DNA from: Acidobacteria bacterium UBA7540
GTDB taxonomy: Bacteria; Acidobacteriota; Terriglobia; UBA7540
Length of the DNA stretch: 36,904 nt
NCBI GenBank assembly: GCA_002478145.1
Contig: DLMI01000010.1
Location: 22,817 to 59,720, forward strand
Reading direction: 5' to 3'
Position numbers and translations under genes: made by a program. The stretch's first letter is position 1, and each line of letters begins with the position of its first letter. This document shows positions 15,369-24,700 of the stretch, piece after piece. The notes beneath the pieces are model-generated. The model did not search any database and was not told where the DNA came from. It saw only the letters and a program-made list of their open reading frames with translations.

Positions 15369-15575
15369 TTGATGAGAGAAGCGCCCACCGAATTCGCCAA
15401 GATGGTCTCAACTTTAAAGTTGTCTCCGCCGATAACCAGAACGAATGCTTTTGGCAAGTCAATATAAGTCAGCCCATGGAGAACTTCACCAGGAGTCTAG
15501 AAACGATTTTGACTCAAAGGCAATGGAACCCAGGGTGTCATTCTGCCGAACAGCCGAGTGAAAACGAATGTTCCC
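15369..15575 (+). repeat. 207-bp direct repeat, copy 1 (upstream of the beta-domain protein)
   Basis: It matches 17063-17269 without gaps, at about 89% identity by eye. It lies 119 bp before the start at 15694; the second copy lies 66 bp before the lipoprotein at 17335. Short open frames inside both copies are alike but start no recognisable protein, so I read it as a shared leader or regulatory segment. Confidence 0.8.
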
Positions 15576-15693
15576 ATTCGGCCATTTCGAAAGCGTGGTG
15601 GACCAAGCGTCGTGCAGCACAGCGACCGGTGATATCATCGCAGCTCGGCAACGCACCAATGGCGGACATGGTACCTTGCGAACTCGACTCACG

Positions 15694-16917
15694 ATGAAGT
15701 TTGTGTGCATTGCACTTATCGCCTGGGCGGCGGTTTCCGGCGCGTATTCGCAAAGCGCTGACGGTCAGGCTCCGGTAATTTGGATTGCCATGGAGGGCCG
15801 TACCCAGCTCAAAAAAACTGCGCCGGGAACCACGCTGGAGGGCAAGCTCGCGCGCAGCGTTTATTGGCGGGGTACGGAGGTTTTTCCCAAGGGCAGCACG
15901 GTCCGGCTGGTGGTGGATCAGATCGAGTCGCGAAAGAAATCTTACGCGGTGGACGACCGGCCCTTTGTGATTCGCCTTTTTGCGCCCCGGCACGATGTAG
16001 TGGCGCGATTCCGGTCGGTGAACGTGTTGATGCCGGGAGGGGGTCAGGTTCCGCTGCGGGCGACGTTCATCGCCCTGACGCAACGCGCTGAGCTGAGGGC
16101 GGAAACAGAGAAGCCTGCGGCCAAGGGGGGGAAGGCGGCAGATGCAAGCGGGCCCGCACCGAAATCGAAGCAACAGGAACCTGTCCCTCCCTGGGTACTA
16201 ACATTGCAAGTCGAGCCTGAGGGCACAACTTTTCCGGCGCTGGCTGAGGCGCGCGCAGGAAAGGACGCAGGCGCTCCGGCGGCCTGCCCGGAGCCTTGCA
16301 CCATCGCCGACGGGACGCGGATGTCCCTGGTTCTGCTCGAGGGCCTCAGCGCGGCCAAGAACCATCAGGGCCAAACTTTCCAGGCCGTGTTGCTGGAGCC
16401 CGTGCGCGTGGGCGCCACCATCGCCATCCCCCAGGGCAGCATTCTGCAAGGGGTGTTAGCAAAGCGCGTCCCGCCCCGCCGCTTGTACCGCCCTGGCTCG
16501 CTGAACCTTCTGTTCACTCATTTGTCCTTGCCGAATGGCGCCGCCACCGCGATTGCCGCTTCCCCCGTGGCCGCGGAGGTGGACAGGGGAACCCACATGA
16601 CAATGGATTCCGAGGGAAGAATCCACGCCCAAAATCCCGGCAAGGCAAGGTTTCTGCTGGATTTTGGTGTGACCGGGGGGATCTCCAAGGTCAGCGACGA
16701 TACCACGCAATTGATCATTGAGGCGATCAGCTCAACCGCCACCGATGCTTCCACGGCCGGCGTGGCCAGGTTAGCGGCGATGGGCGCGACAGGAATCTTT
16801 CTCCTCACCCGCCACGGTCGCGACGTGATTTTGCCGCCCTACACGGAGATGGACGTCAGCTTGAGCCGCGCCGTGTCACTGGGAAGTGATTCACCGGCCA
16901 CGGCATCTGCCAAGTAA
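15694..16917 (+). CDS. secreted two-domain beta-rich protein, unknown
   Basis: A 407-residue exported protein with a signal peptide ending near GAYSQ (about residue 22). It contains two related beta-rich halves. The first is around residues 30-130 (TTLEGKLARSVYWRGTEVFP, then KGSTV). The second is around residues 215-320 (QTFQAVLLEPVRVGATIAIP, then QGSIL). They are joined by a Lys/Ala/Pro-rich linker (about 140-165). The lines ending in KGS and QGS suggest a barrel fold loosely like VirB10/TrbI C-terminal domains, but there is no other conjugation gene nearby. The open frame reaches back to 15568, but the leader there is the repeated segment; the ATG at 15694 gives a clean signal peptide. No Shine-Dalgarno site is visible. 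Function unknown. Confidence 0.7.
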   Translation: MKFVCIALIAWAAVSGAYSQSADGQAPVIWIAMEGRTQLKKTAPGTTLEGKLARSVYWRGTEVFPKGSTVRLVVDQIESRKKSYAVDDRPFVIRLFAPRHDVVARFRSVNVLMPGGGQVPLRATFIALTQRAELRAETEKPAAKGGKAADASGPAPKSKQQEPVPPWVLTLQVEPEGTTFPALAEARAGKDAGAPAACPEPCTIADGTRMSLVLLEGLSAAKNHQGQTFQAVLLEPVRVGATIAIPQGSILQGVLAKRVPPRRLYRPGSLNLLFTHLSLPNGAATAIAASPVAAEVDRGTHMTMDSEGRIHAQNPGKARFLLDFGVTGGISKVSDDTTQLIIEAISSTATDASTAGVARLAAMGATGIFLLTRHGRDVILPPYTEMDVSLSRAVSLGSDSPATASAK

Positions 16918-17334
16918 ATCGCGCTCCCGCCGGGGGCAATATTTAAAGGCCGGATTTCCGATTACGCACCTTCCCGGCGGCAGCTCATCTATGAGGAAGT
17001 TTCCACCCTCACGTTCTTTCCAAAAGGACTACCTGCTCCCTTGTGGTGTCAGGCTTCACCTCTTGATGAGAGAAGCGCCCACCGAATTCGCCAAGATCGA
17101 CTTAACTTTGTAGTTGTTTCCGCCGATAACAAGAACGAATGCATGGGGTGACTCAATATAAGTCAGCCCATGGAGAACTTCACCCTGAGTCTAGAAACGA
17201 CTTTGATTCAGAGGCAATGGAACCCAGGGTGTCATCCTGCCGAACAGCCGGGTGAAAAAGACTGTTCCTACGTGGCCAGTGGCGAAACACCGTGCCATGT
17301 CATGGAGCCGGTGACAATTGAAAAGGAACTTTCT
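16918..17334. other. intergenic region holding the repeated leader
   Basis: About 145 bases without recognisable features, then the second 207-bp repeat copy (17063-17269), then a 65-base 5' segment ending in AAAAGGAA before the lipoprotein start. No gene was seen. Confidence 0.6.
17063..17269 (+). repeat. 207-bp direct repeat, copy 2 (upstream of lipoprotein A)
   Basis: Gap-free match to 15369-15575 at an offset of 1694 bases. The most conserved blocks are around 17063-17097, 17152-17185 and 17216-17243, suggesting that parts are under constraint. Confidence 0.8.
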
Positions 17335-19344
17335 ATGCGATCTAGCAAATGGCTTGGTCTCATTCTGACCGCAGTATTCCTTCTCTTCTGCGGGTGTGGT
17401 GGCGGCCCTACTAGTGTTATCACTCCCCAGCCGCCCTCGGCACTCAGCTACACTACCGCCACGGCGGTCTACATCAAGGGGACGGCGATCACGCCGAACA
17501 GCCCCACCAGCACCGGCGGAGCGGTAACCTCATACAGTGTTAACCCGGCCCTTCCGGCAGGCTTGACCCTGAGCACCAGCACCGGTGTTATCAGCGGAAC
17601 CCCCACCGCCGTCACCGCCACGGCCAGCTACACGGTTACGGCTTCCAACGCGACCGGCAGCACCACCGCAACCCTGACTATCACGGTGGAAGACGCGGCC
17701 CCGGCGGGCCTGGCCTACACTACCGGCACGGCGGTGTACACCGTGGGGACGCCGATCACGCCGAACAGCCCCACCAGCACCGGCGGAGCGGTAACCTCAT
17801 ACAGTGTTAACCCGGCCCTTCCGGCAGGCTTGACCCTGAGCACCAGCACCGGTGTTATCAGCGGAACCCCCGCCGCCGTCACCGCCACGGCCAGCTACAC
17901 GGTTACGGCTTCCAACGCGACCGGCAGCACCACCGCAACCCTGACTATCACGGTGAATGTCACTCCGCTGAGCGCCGACAACATCAACCTGATCTTCGTG
18001 GTAAGCGAGGATTTGGCTTACCAAGACCAAGCTCTCGGGGACGTCAGTCCAAGCACGGCAAACCTCACCAACAAGGGTTTACAGCGGTCGCTCCTCCTGG
18101 CCCCGTTCCTGCAGGAGGTATTGGGGATGAACAATGTAACCGGCATCTACGCGCTCGAACCGATGACCCATTTGCAAACCACACCCACAGGCAATTACCC
18201 CGATATGGCGGCACTGGAGACCATTCAGCAGTTCGCCCTTCTCAACCAGATCAGTCTGCCCACTGCCAGTGATGGCCTGACCCAAGTTACCGCCAACAGC
18301 TACCCGCTCAATGCCTCGTATGCGTTGACGTTCGTCCCCCCCACCCCACCCCCCGAGATTGCTCCGCCGTTGCTATTCTGCGAGGCCTGCCAGGGTCTCG
18401 ATTTCAACGACCAGAATGGCGACAACGAAACCCTCGTAACCGGCGTACTCGGTATCATCGCGGCACACGTCCCGGGCTTTTATGTCTTCTCGGCACCCTG
18501 GGAGACCACCAGCAGCCTGTTGGCAAATATCAGTACGCTCGAAGGTTATAACCTGACTCTTCCGGCGAGTTATCAGGGTCCGAACTATATCTATGCGATC
18601 TCGATTGCGCCGTCGGGAAGCGCTAGCCTGGTGACTTACAACAGCAATCTGAACCCGCCTTCCACCTACCCTGCGCTGCCTCCGGTGCCGCTGCTCAGCA
18701 CATGCGCTGCGACACCTTTCAGGATCCCAACGACCGGAAGTATTCCGCCGCCACCGCCCGCGCAGGGATTCATCCCCAACACCAACGAAACAGTTTACTT
18801 CATGCGGCACGCAGAGGCGCATCCGACGAGCTCTTGGGACGACGGCAACTATGTCGGTGCGGGGCAATGGCGCGCGCTGGATCTTCCGAACGCACTGAGC
18901 GGCAAAATCAGCCCCACCCAGGTCTATTCGATCGACCCCGCTCAGGTTATCCCCGCGGGTCATTCCTACTGGTCGTATGTCAGGCCCTCATTGACCGTCG
19001 AACCCTATGTAATCGCCAATAACTTGCCCTTGAATCTGTTTGCGAGCGTCGAGATGTTTGCGCTGACCTCGCCCGCGCTAACTAATACTTTTTTCTTCAC
19101 GGGGAACACATTCTCCGGTCAGACCGTGCTGCTGGCGTGGGAGCACGAGCACTTCCCACCGATGGTAAATGACCTGCTCAGGAGCTACCAGTACAGCACC
19201 CAAACGGCGCCCGCTTGGCCGGACGACGACTACGACACCATCTGGACGGTGACGCTTGACTCCGTGGGCAACCTGACGGTTGACAACGCGCTTTGCGAAG
19301 GCATCAACTCCGCCATGCTGCCAGCCACGGCTCCTCAACTTTAG
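17335..19344 (+). CDS. lipoprotein A: two Ig-like modules plus tandem histidine-phosphatase-like domains
   Basis: A 669-residue exported protein. Its signal sequence ends in LFLLFCGCGGG-type residues, so it is probably a lipoprotein with an atypical lipobox. Two tandem 89-residue putative Ig modules (He_PIG type; coding 17440-17970) carry GTAITPNSPTSTGGAV and LPAGLTLSTSTGVISGTP. The C-terminal part has two phosphatase-like halves. The first, from LIFVVSEDLAYQ, lacks the RHG-type catalytic motif. The second has FMRHAEAHP (R491, H492, E494), GQWRALDLP and a second histidine in LLAWEHEHFP (H604), all expected of the histidine phosphatase superfamily. It is probably surface-exposed or periplasmic. 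AAGGAA lies 6 bases before the ATG at 17335; the longer frame from 17170 runs through the repeated leader. Confidence 0.85.
   Translation: MRSSKWLGLILTAVFLLFCGCGGGPTSVITPQPPSALSYTTATAVYIKGTAITPNSPTSTGGAVTSYSVNPALPAGLTLSTSTGVISGTPTAVTATASYTVTASNATGSTTATLTITVEDAAPAGLAYTTGTAVYTVGTPITPNSPTSTGGAVTSYSVNPALPAGLTLSTSTGVISGTPAAVTATASYTVTASNATGSTTATLTITVNVTPLSADNINLIFVVSEDLAYQDQALGDVSPSTANLTNKGLQRSLLLAPFLQEVLGMNNVTGIYALEPMTHLQTTPTGNYPDMAALETIQQFALLNQISLPTASDGLTQVTANSYPLNASYALTFVPPTPPPEIAPPLLFCEACQGLDFNDQNGDNETLVTGVLGIIAAHVPGFYVFSAPWETTSSLLANISTLEGYNLTLPASYQGPNYIYAISIAPSGSASLVTYNSNLNPPSTYPALPPVPLLSTCAATPFRIPTTGSIPPPPPAQGFIPNTNETVYFMRHAEAHPTSSWDDGNYVGAGQWRALDLPNALSGKISPTQVYSIDPAQVIPAGHSYWSYVRPSLTVEPYVIANNLPLNLFASVEMFALTSPALTNTFFFTGNTFSGQTVLLAWEHEHFPPMVNDLLRSYQYSTQTAPAWPDDDYDTIWTVTLDSVGNLTVDNALCEGINSAMLPATAPQL
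17440..17970 (+). repeat. two tandem copies of the 267-bp Ig-module repeat (lipoprotein A)
   Basis: Units start at 17440 and 17707 with a 267-base period. Long blocks are identical between copies and to the copies in the next two genes. Confidence 0.85.
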
Positions 19345-19523
19345 TAACGGCCAAAAGGCAGATCATGAGCGGATTTCGACGATGCCTTCTTCAGGGGTGC
19401 AGATGCGCGTGCAATCATCAGCATGCGCAGCTCAAGTTCGGTCTACTTTTCTTAATCTGTGCCGACTGTTCTCTTTCGAAAGCCCCGATAGCTCGACCAT
19501 CAAACAATATAAGGAGTCAATCT
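19345..19523 (+). repeat. 179-bp intergenic duplication, copy 1
   Basis: It matches 21558-21736 without gaps, at about 96% identity by eye. The match continues into both flanking genes (offset 2213 bases). It ends in AAGGAG 7 bases before the start of lipoprotein B. The A-rich/T-rich stretch around 19445-19475 may hold a promoter, but no clear -10 was found. Confidence 0.8.
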
Positions 19524-21557
19524 ATGAACATGCATAACAGAAATTCCAGACCTTTCAGTTTGATCATTCTTTCTCTTTCTCTGACGGCGTTATTCCTTCT
19601 TTTCTGTGGGTGTGGTGGTGGCGGCCCCAGTGCTGTCTCCATTCAGCCGCCCTCGGGACTCAGCTACACTACGGCCACGGCGGTCTACACCGTGGGGACG
19701 CCGATCACGCCGAACAGCCCCACCAGCAGCGGCGGAGCGGTGACCTCGTACAGTGTGAGCCCGGCCCTTCCGGCAGGCTTGACCCTGAGCACCAGCACCG
19801 GTGTTATCAGCGGAACCCCCACGGCCGTCACCGCCACGGCCAGCTACGCGGTAACGGCTTCCAACACGGGCGGCAGCACCACGGCGACCCTGAGCATCAC
19901 GGTGAATGTCGCGGCCCCGGTTGGCCTGGCCTACACTACCAGCACGGCGGTCTACACCGTGGGGACGCCGATCACGCCGAACAGCCCCACCAGCAGCGGC
20001 GGAGCGGTGACCTCGTACAGTGTTAACCCGGCCCTTCCGGCAGGCTTGACCCTGAGCACCAGCACCGGTGTTATCAGCGGAACCCCCACGGCCGTCACCG
20101 CCACGGCCAGCTACGCGGTAACGGCTTCCAACACGGGCGGCAGCACCACGGCGACCCTGACCATCACGGTAAATCCCACTGCCCTGAGCGCTAACAATAT
20201 CAACCTGATCTTTGTGGTGAGCGAGGATTTGGCTTATCAAGCTTCCGGGGACGTCAATCCACTCACGGCCAACCTCACCAGTCAGGGTTTACAGCGGTCG
20301 CTCCTGATGGCCCCGTTCCTGCAACAGAACGTCTTGGGTGGTGAGAATGTAACCGGCATTTACGCACTCGAACCGATGACCCATTTGCAAACCACCACCA
20401 CAGGCTATTACCCCGATATGGTAGCACTTGAGACCATCCAGCAGTTCGCTCTTCTCAACCACATCACTCTCTCCAGTGACGCTGTGGGCGGGACCTTCTA
20501 TACCGGCAACAACTACCCGATCAATGCATCGTACGCGTTGGGATCCGTACCCATCGGAGTTGCTACGCCGTCGCTACCCTGCCCGGAGTGCCAGGGTCTC
20601 GACTTCGATGACCAGAATGGCGACAACGAAACCCTGGTAACCGGTATCGTCACGGCAAACGTCCCGGGCTTTTACGTCTTCTCGGCGCCTTGGGAGACCA
20701 CCAGCAACCTGTTGGCAAATATCAATGAGCTTGAAAGCTATAACCTGACTCTGCCGGCGAGCCATCAGGGTCCCAACAATATTTATGCGATCTCGATTGC
20801 GCCGTCTGGAAGCGCCGACCTGGTCACCTATAACAGCAGCTTGAACCCGCCCTCCACCTACCCTGTGCTGCCCCCGCCCGCGTTGGTCAGCACTCCATGC
20901 ATGCCGCCGACGCCGTCCAGCATCACCGTGACCGGCGGTATCGGTGGCGCCGTAATTCCTGCGGGAGCCAACACCAACGAAACCCTTTACATTGTTCGGC
21001 ATGCAGAGGCGCATCCGCAGGGCTACTGGTCCGACAACAACTACGTTGGTGCAGGGCAATGGCGCGCGCTGGATCTTCCGAACGCGCTTCGCGGAAAGAT
21101 TAGCCCTAACCAGGTTTGGTCGGGGGATGTCTCTCAATTTAGCCAAGGCACGGTCACCACCTCGGGCGATAACCAGTGGTCGGGTGTTGCGCCCGCTTTG
21201 ACTGTCGAACCATACGCAATCGCCAATAACCTGCCCTATAATCTGGTAACGGGCTTCGAGTTGTCCGATCCGAACGCGGCCCAGCTAACCAGTAATTTTT
21301 TCTTCATCGGCGGCTTATTCTCCAATCAGAAAGTGCTGCTAGGGTGGTCGTACGTTCAAATCGCTCAGACAGTGACTGCACTGTTCTCAAGCTATTTCCC
21401 GCATGGGGGCGGCCCAACCGCGCCCGCTTGGTCGCCCACTGACTACGATACCGTCTGGACGGTGACGCTTGACGCCAATAGCAACTTGACAGTTGACTAC
21501 TCGCAGTGTGAAGGAATCAACTCCGCCACACTGCCGGCTACGGCACCTCAGTTTTAG
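19524..21557 (+). CDS. lipoprotein B: paralog of A, probable inactive histidine phosphatase
   Basis: A 677-residue paralog of lipoprotein A with the same layout: export signal ending in LFLLFCGCGGGG, two 89-residue Ig modules (19656-20189), a degenerate phosphatase half starting LIFVVSEDLAYQ, then a second half with IVRHAEAHP (R492, H493, E495) and GQWRALDLP. The second catalytic histidine region, LLAWEHEHFP in A, reads LLGWSYVQIA here, so the His needed as acid or ligand is gone. It is therefore probably a binding protein or pseudoenzyme. The start has AAGGAG at 7 bases. The 5' leader and signal peptide are nearly identical to those of lipoprotein C, so tandem duplication linked the three genes. 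Confidence 0.85.
   Translation: MNMHNRNSRPFSLIILSLSLTALFLLFCGCGGGGPSAVSIQPPSGLSYTTATAVYTVGTPITPNSPTSSGGAVTSYSVSPALPAGLTLSTSTGVISGTPTAVTATASYAVTASNTGGSTTATLSITVNVAAPVGLAYTTSTAVYTVGTPITPNSPTSSGGAVTSYSVNPALPAGLTLSTSTGVISGTPTAVTATASYAVTASNTGGSTTATLTITVNPTALSANNINLIFVVSEDLAYQASGDVNPLTANLTSQGLQRSLLMAPFLQQNVLGGENVTGIYALEPMTHLQTTTTGYYPDMVALETIQQFALLNHITLSSDAVGGTFYTGNNYPINASYALGSVPIGVATPSLPCPECQGLDFDDQNGDNETLVTGIVTANVPGFYVFSAPWETTSNLLANINELESYNLTLPASHQGPNNIYAISIAPSGSADLVTYNSSLNPPSTYPVLPPPALVSTPCMPPTPSSITVTGGIGGAVIPAGANTNETLYIVRHAEAHPQGYWSDNNYVGAGQWRALDLPNALRGKISPNQVWSGDVSQFSQGTVTTSGDNQWSGVAPALTVEPYAIANNLPYNLVTGFELSDPNAAQLTSNFFFIGGLFSNQKVLLGWSYVQIAQTVTALFSSYFPHGGGPTAPAWSPTDYDTVWTVTLDANSNLTVDYSQCEGINSATLPATAPQF
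19656..20189 (+). repeat. two tandem copies of the 267-bp Ig-module repeat (lipoprotein B)
   Basis: Units start at 19656 and 19923 and are almost identical at DNA level, including synonymous positions. Confidence 0.85.
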
Positions 21558-21736
21558 TAACGGTGCAAAGGCAGATCATGAGCGGATTTCGACGATGCCT
21601 TCTTCAGGAGTGGAGATGCGCGTGCAATCATCAGTATGCGCAGCTCAAGTTCGGTCTACTTTTCTTAATCTGTGCCGAATGTTCTCTTTCGAAAGCCCCG
21701 ATAGCTCGACCATCAAACAATATAAGGAGTCAATCT
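21558..21736 (+). repeat. 179-bp intergenic duplication, copy 2
   Basis: Second copy of 19345-19523. It carries the same AAGGAG ribosome site ahead of lipoprotein C. Confidence 0.8.
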
Positions 21737-24700
21737 ATGAACATGCACAACAGGAATTCCAGACCTTTCAGTTTGATCATTCTTTCTCTTTCTCTGACGG
21801 CGTTATTCCTTCTTTTCTGTGGGTGCGGTGGCGGCAGCAGCCCCAGTCCTGTCGTTCAGCCGCCCTCCGGACTCAGCTACACTACGGCCACGGCGGACTA
21901 CACCGTGGGGACGCCGATCACGCCGAACAGCCCCACCAGCAGCGGCGGAGCGGTGACCGCGTACAGTGTGAGCCCGGCCCTTCCGGCGGGCCTGAGCCTG
22001 AACACCAGCACGGGTGTCATCACGGGAACCCCCACCGCCGTGACCGCCACGGCCAGCTACACAGTAACGGCTTCCAACTCGGCCGGCAGCACCACCGCGT
22101 CCCTGAGCATCACGGTGAATGTCGCGGCCCCGGCGGGCCTGGCCTACACTACCGGTACGGCGGTCTACACCGTGGGGACGCCGATCACGCCGAACAGCCC
22201 CACCAGCAGCGGCGGAGCGGTGACCGCGTACAGTGTGAGCCCGGACCTTCCGGCGGGCCTGAGCCTGGACGACGACACGGGGATTATTACCGGAACCCCC
22301 ACGGCCGTGACCGCCAAGGCCAGCTACACGGTAACGGCTTCCAACTTGACCGGCAGCACCACGGCGACCCTGACCATCACGGTGAATGCCGCGGCCGCGG
22401 GCGTCCAGTTCATCCCCAATATGAACCAATGGATTACGCCGCTGGCGCCCCAGGGCTCCCAGTTCCAACCGCTGGTCACCCCTTGGTTAGTAAACGGTAA
22501 TCCCTGGTGGGCGGGGCAAGCGGTCTCGAGCGTGGTGAGTACGGATGGGAAGACTCTGTTTGTTCTGACCAGCGGGTACAACCGCATTTTCTACGCCAAC
22601 TCCGTCTCAGCCATGGCCTTCGTGGCCGAGCCGCCCGTAGTAGGGCTCGCACCCGGCGCGTCCATAGCGGACAACGGGCTCCCAGCAGCAAACTCGCCGT
22701 CGAGTGAGTACGTGTTCATCTACGACATTTCGACGGACACGCCGGTCCAGAAGCAAATAGTGATGATCCCCAATGCCTACAACGGGATTGCCGTCGATCC
22801 ATCCGGCGGGGCTTTTTACGTATCCAGCGGCATGGGTGACTACCCCTTTGGCAGCAACGGTAAGCCCAACCCCAGTAGCCCCCAATTTGACAATGTCCAC
22901 GCCTTTACTCTGAGCGCCGACGGAACAACTTGGGCGCAGCAGCAAGAGCTTCTCTTGAACCACACCACGGGGGGCGTTGGCCTTCCCGTACCTAAAAGCG
23001 AACCATCACTCCAGATAAATAGCGTGGTTTACGCGCAGCCTTGCGCCGCTGGCGTGGCTATTTCCCAAGATGGCCAGACCATGGTGGTGGCGAATTATTA
23101 CAACGACTCGATAACGGTGTTCACCGGAGGCTTGGGCAACTGGACGCCGCTGAGCACCCTTACGGCCGAGGAACCCGGGGGACTGTCTAACCCGGGGGAA
23201 CTCGACCTGCGCCCCGGCAGGGCCGCTAGCTCGCCGCAGCCGGGCACGCCGGGCGGCGAATATCCGTTTTGGGTGGTTGTGGCGACGACGACTAACGCAT
23301 CGACCCAGACAACGACCAATTGGGCGTATGTCTCAAGCCTTCGCGACCGCGAGATCGACGTAGTGAATCTGAGCGGGACACCGGCGGTAATAAAACGGAT
23401 CCCAGTGAAAGGCCAACCGAACAAGATGACGCTTAACACGGCCCAGACGCGCCTGTATGTCGCCGAAGACGAGTCGGATACGGTTGACGTCATCGACACG
23501 AACCCGAACGACAGCACCACGTGGAACACCGTCCTCGAAACCATCCCTGTCATCGCTCCCCCGTCACTAGTGTCTACCACCTTTCCCACGCTGGCGAAAT
23601 ATACGGGCGCGAACACTAACAGCGTGACGCTCACGCCGGATGGGACGCAACTCTACGTGACCAATGGCAATCTGAACAGTATCGCCGTCGTGGCGCTGAC
23701 TGGAACGGATAAGAACGACCAGGTCGTGGGTCTCATTCCCACCGGCTGGTACCCGAACTCCGTGAGCTTCAGCCCCGATGGCAGTTGGGTGTACGTGGTC
23801 AATGGGAAGTCGCCGACGGGCCCCAATCCCAATTGGTGCTATGTCTATGGCCCGCCGCTGTTCCCAAGTTGCGAGACCACGAACGAGTATAATCCCCAGT
23901 TGACCAAAGCCGGCTTACAGAGCTTCCCCACCGCCACCCTCGCGGCGCAGCTCCCGGCGCTGACGGCGCAGGTGCTCGCGAACAACCGGTTCTCCAGTAC
24001 CGAGAGCGCCAGCGACGCCGCGGTCATGGCGGCCGTGCGTCAGGGCATCCAGCACGTTATCTTCATCATCAAGGAGAACCGGACTTACGACCAGGTTCTG
24101 GGCGACCTGCTGGTCGGCAATGGCGATACTCATTTGGTTCAGTGGGGAGATACGATCACGCCGAATCTGCATAACCTGGCGACAACCTTCGTCACGCTCG
24201 ATAACATCATGGCCACCGCCGAAGTCAGCAATGACGGCTGGCCGTGGACCACTGGGGCTCGCGCCCCCGACGTGGTCGAACGCCAATACCCGGTGTCCTA
24301 CGCGGGACGCGGCCTCAGCTTGGATAGCGAGGGTTTGAATCGCAGTGTGAACGTTGCGATTCCGTCCCTCGCCCAGCGCCAGGCCGCCGAACCCCTTACA
24401 CCGGACGATCCGGATCTGTTACCGGGCCAGACCGACGTGGATGCGCCGGATGGACCGAACAATGAAGTGAATACCGGCTATTTGTGGGACTCCGCGCTGC
24501 GGATGGGTCTCACGGTTCGCAACTATGGCTTCTTCATTGACACGACCTGCTATAACGAGCCCACGTGCGCCATTCCCCTGGCGCACGACCCGGCCTCAAC
24601 CCGCACGATCGTGGCCTCCCCCTCGAATGTTTCCCTCTTCCCGTACACCGATCGGTTCTTCCGCGGTTTCGACAACAACTTTCCGGATTATTACCGTTAC

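Noticed and set aside
15323..15697. 124-residue open frame over the 207-bp repeat
   Set aside because: The partner repeat carries a similar short frame, but the substitutions do not favour conserved residues and the frames end or fuse differently. I treat the repeat as non-coding leader.
15694..16917. VirB10/TrbI-like conjugation protein
   Set aside because: Only a loose beta-barrel resemblance near the C-terminus; no other conjugation or type IV secretion gene is present in the window.
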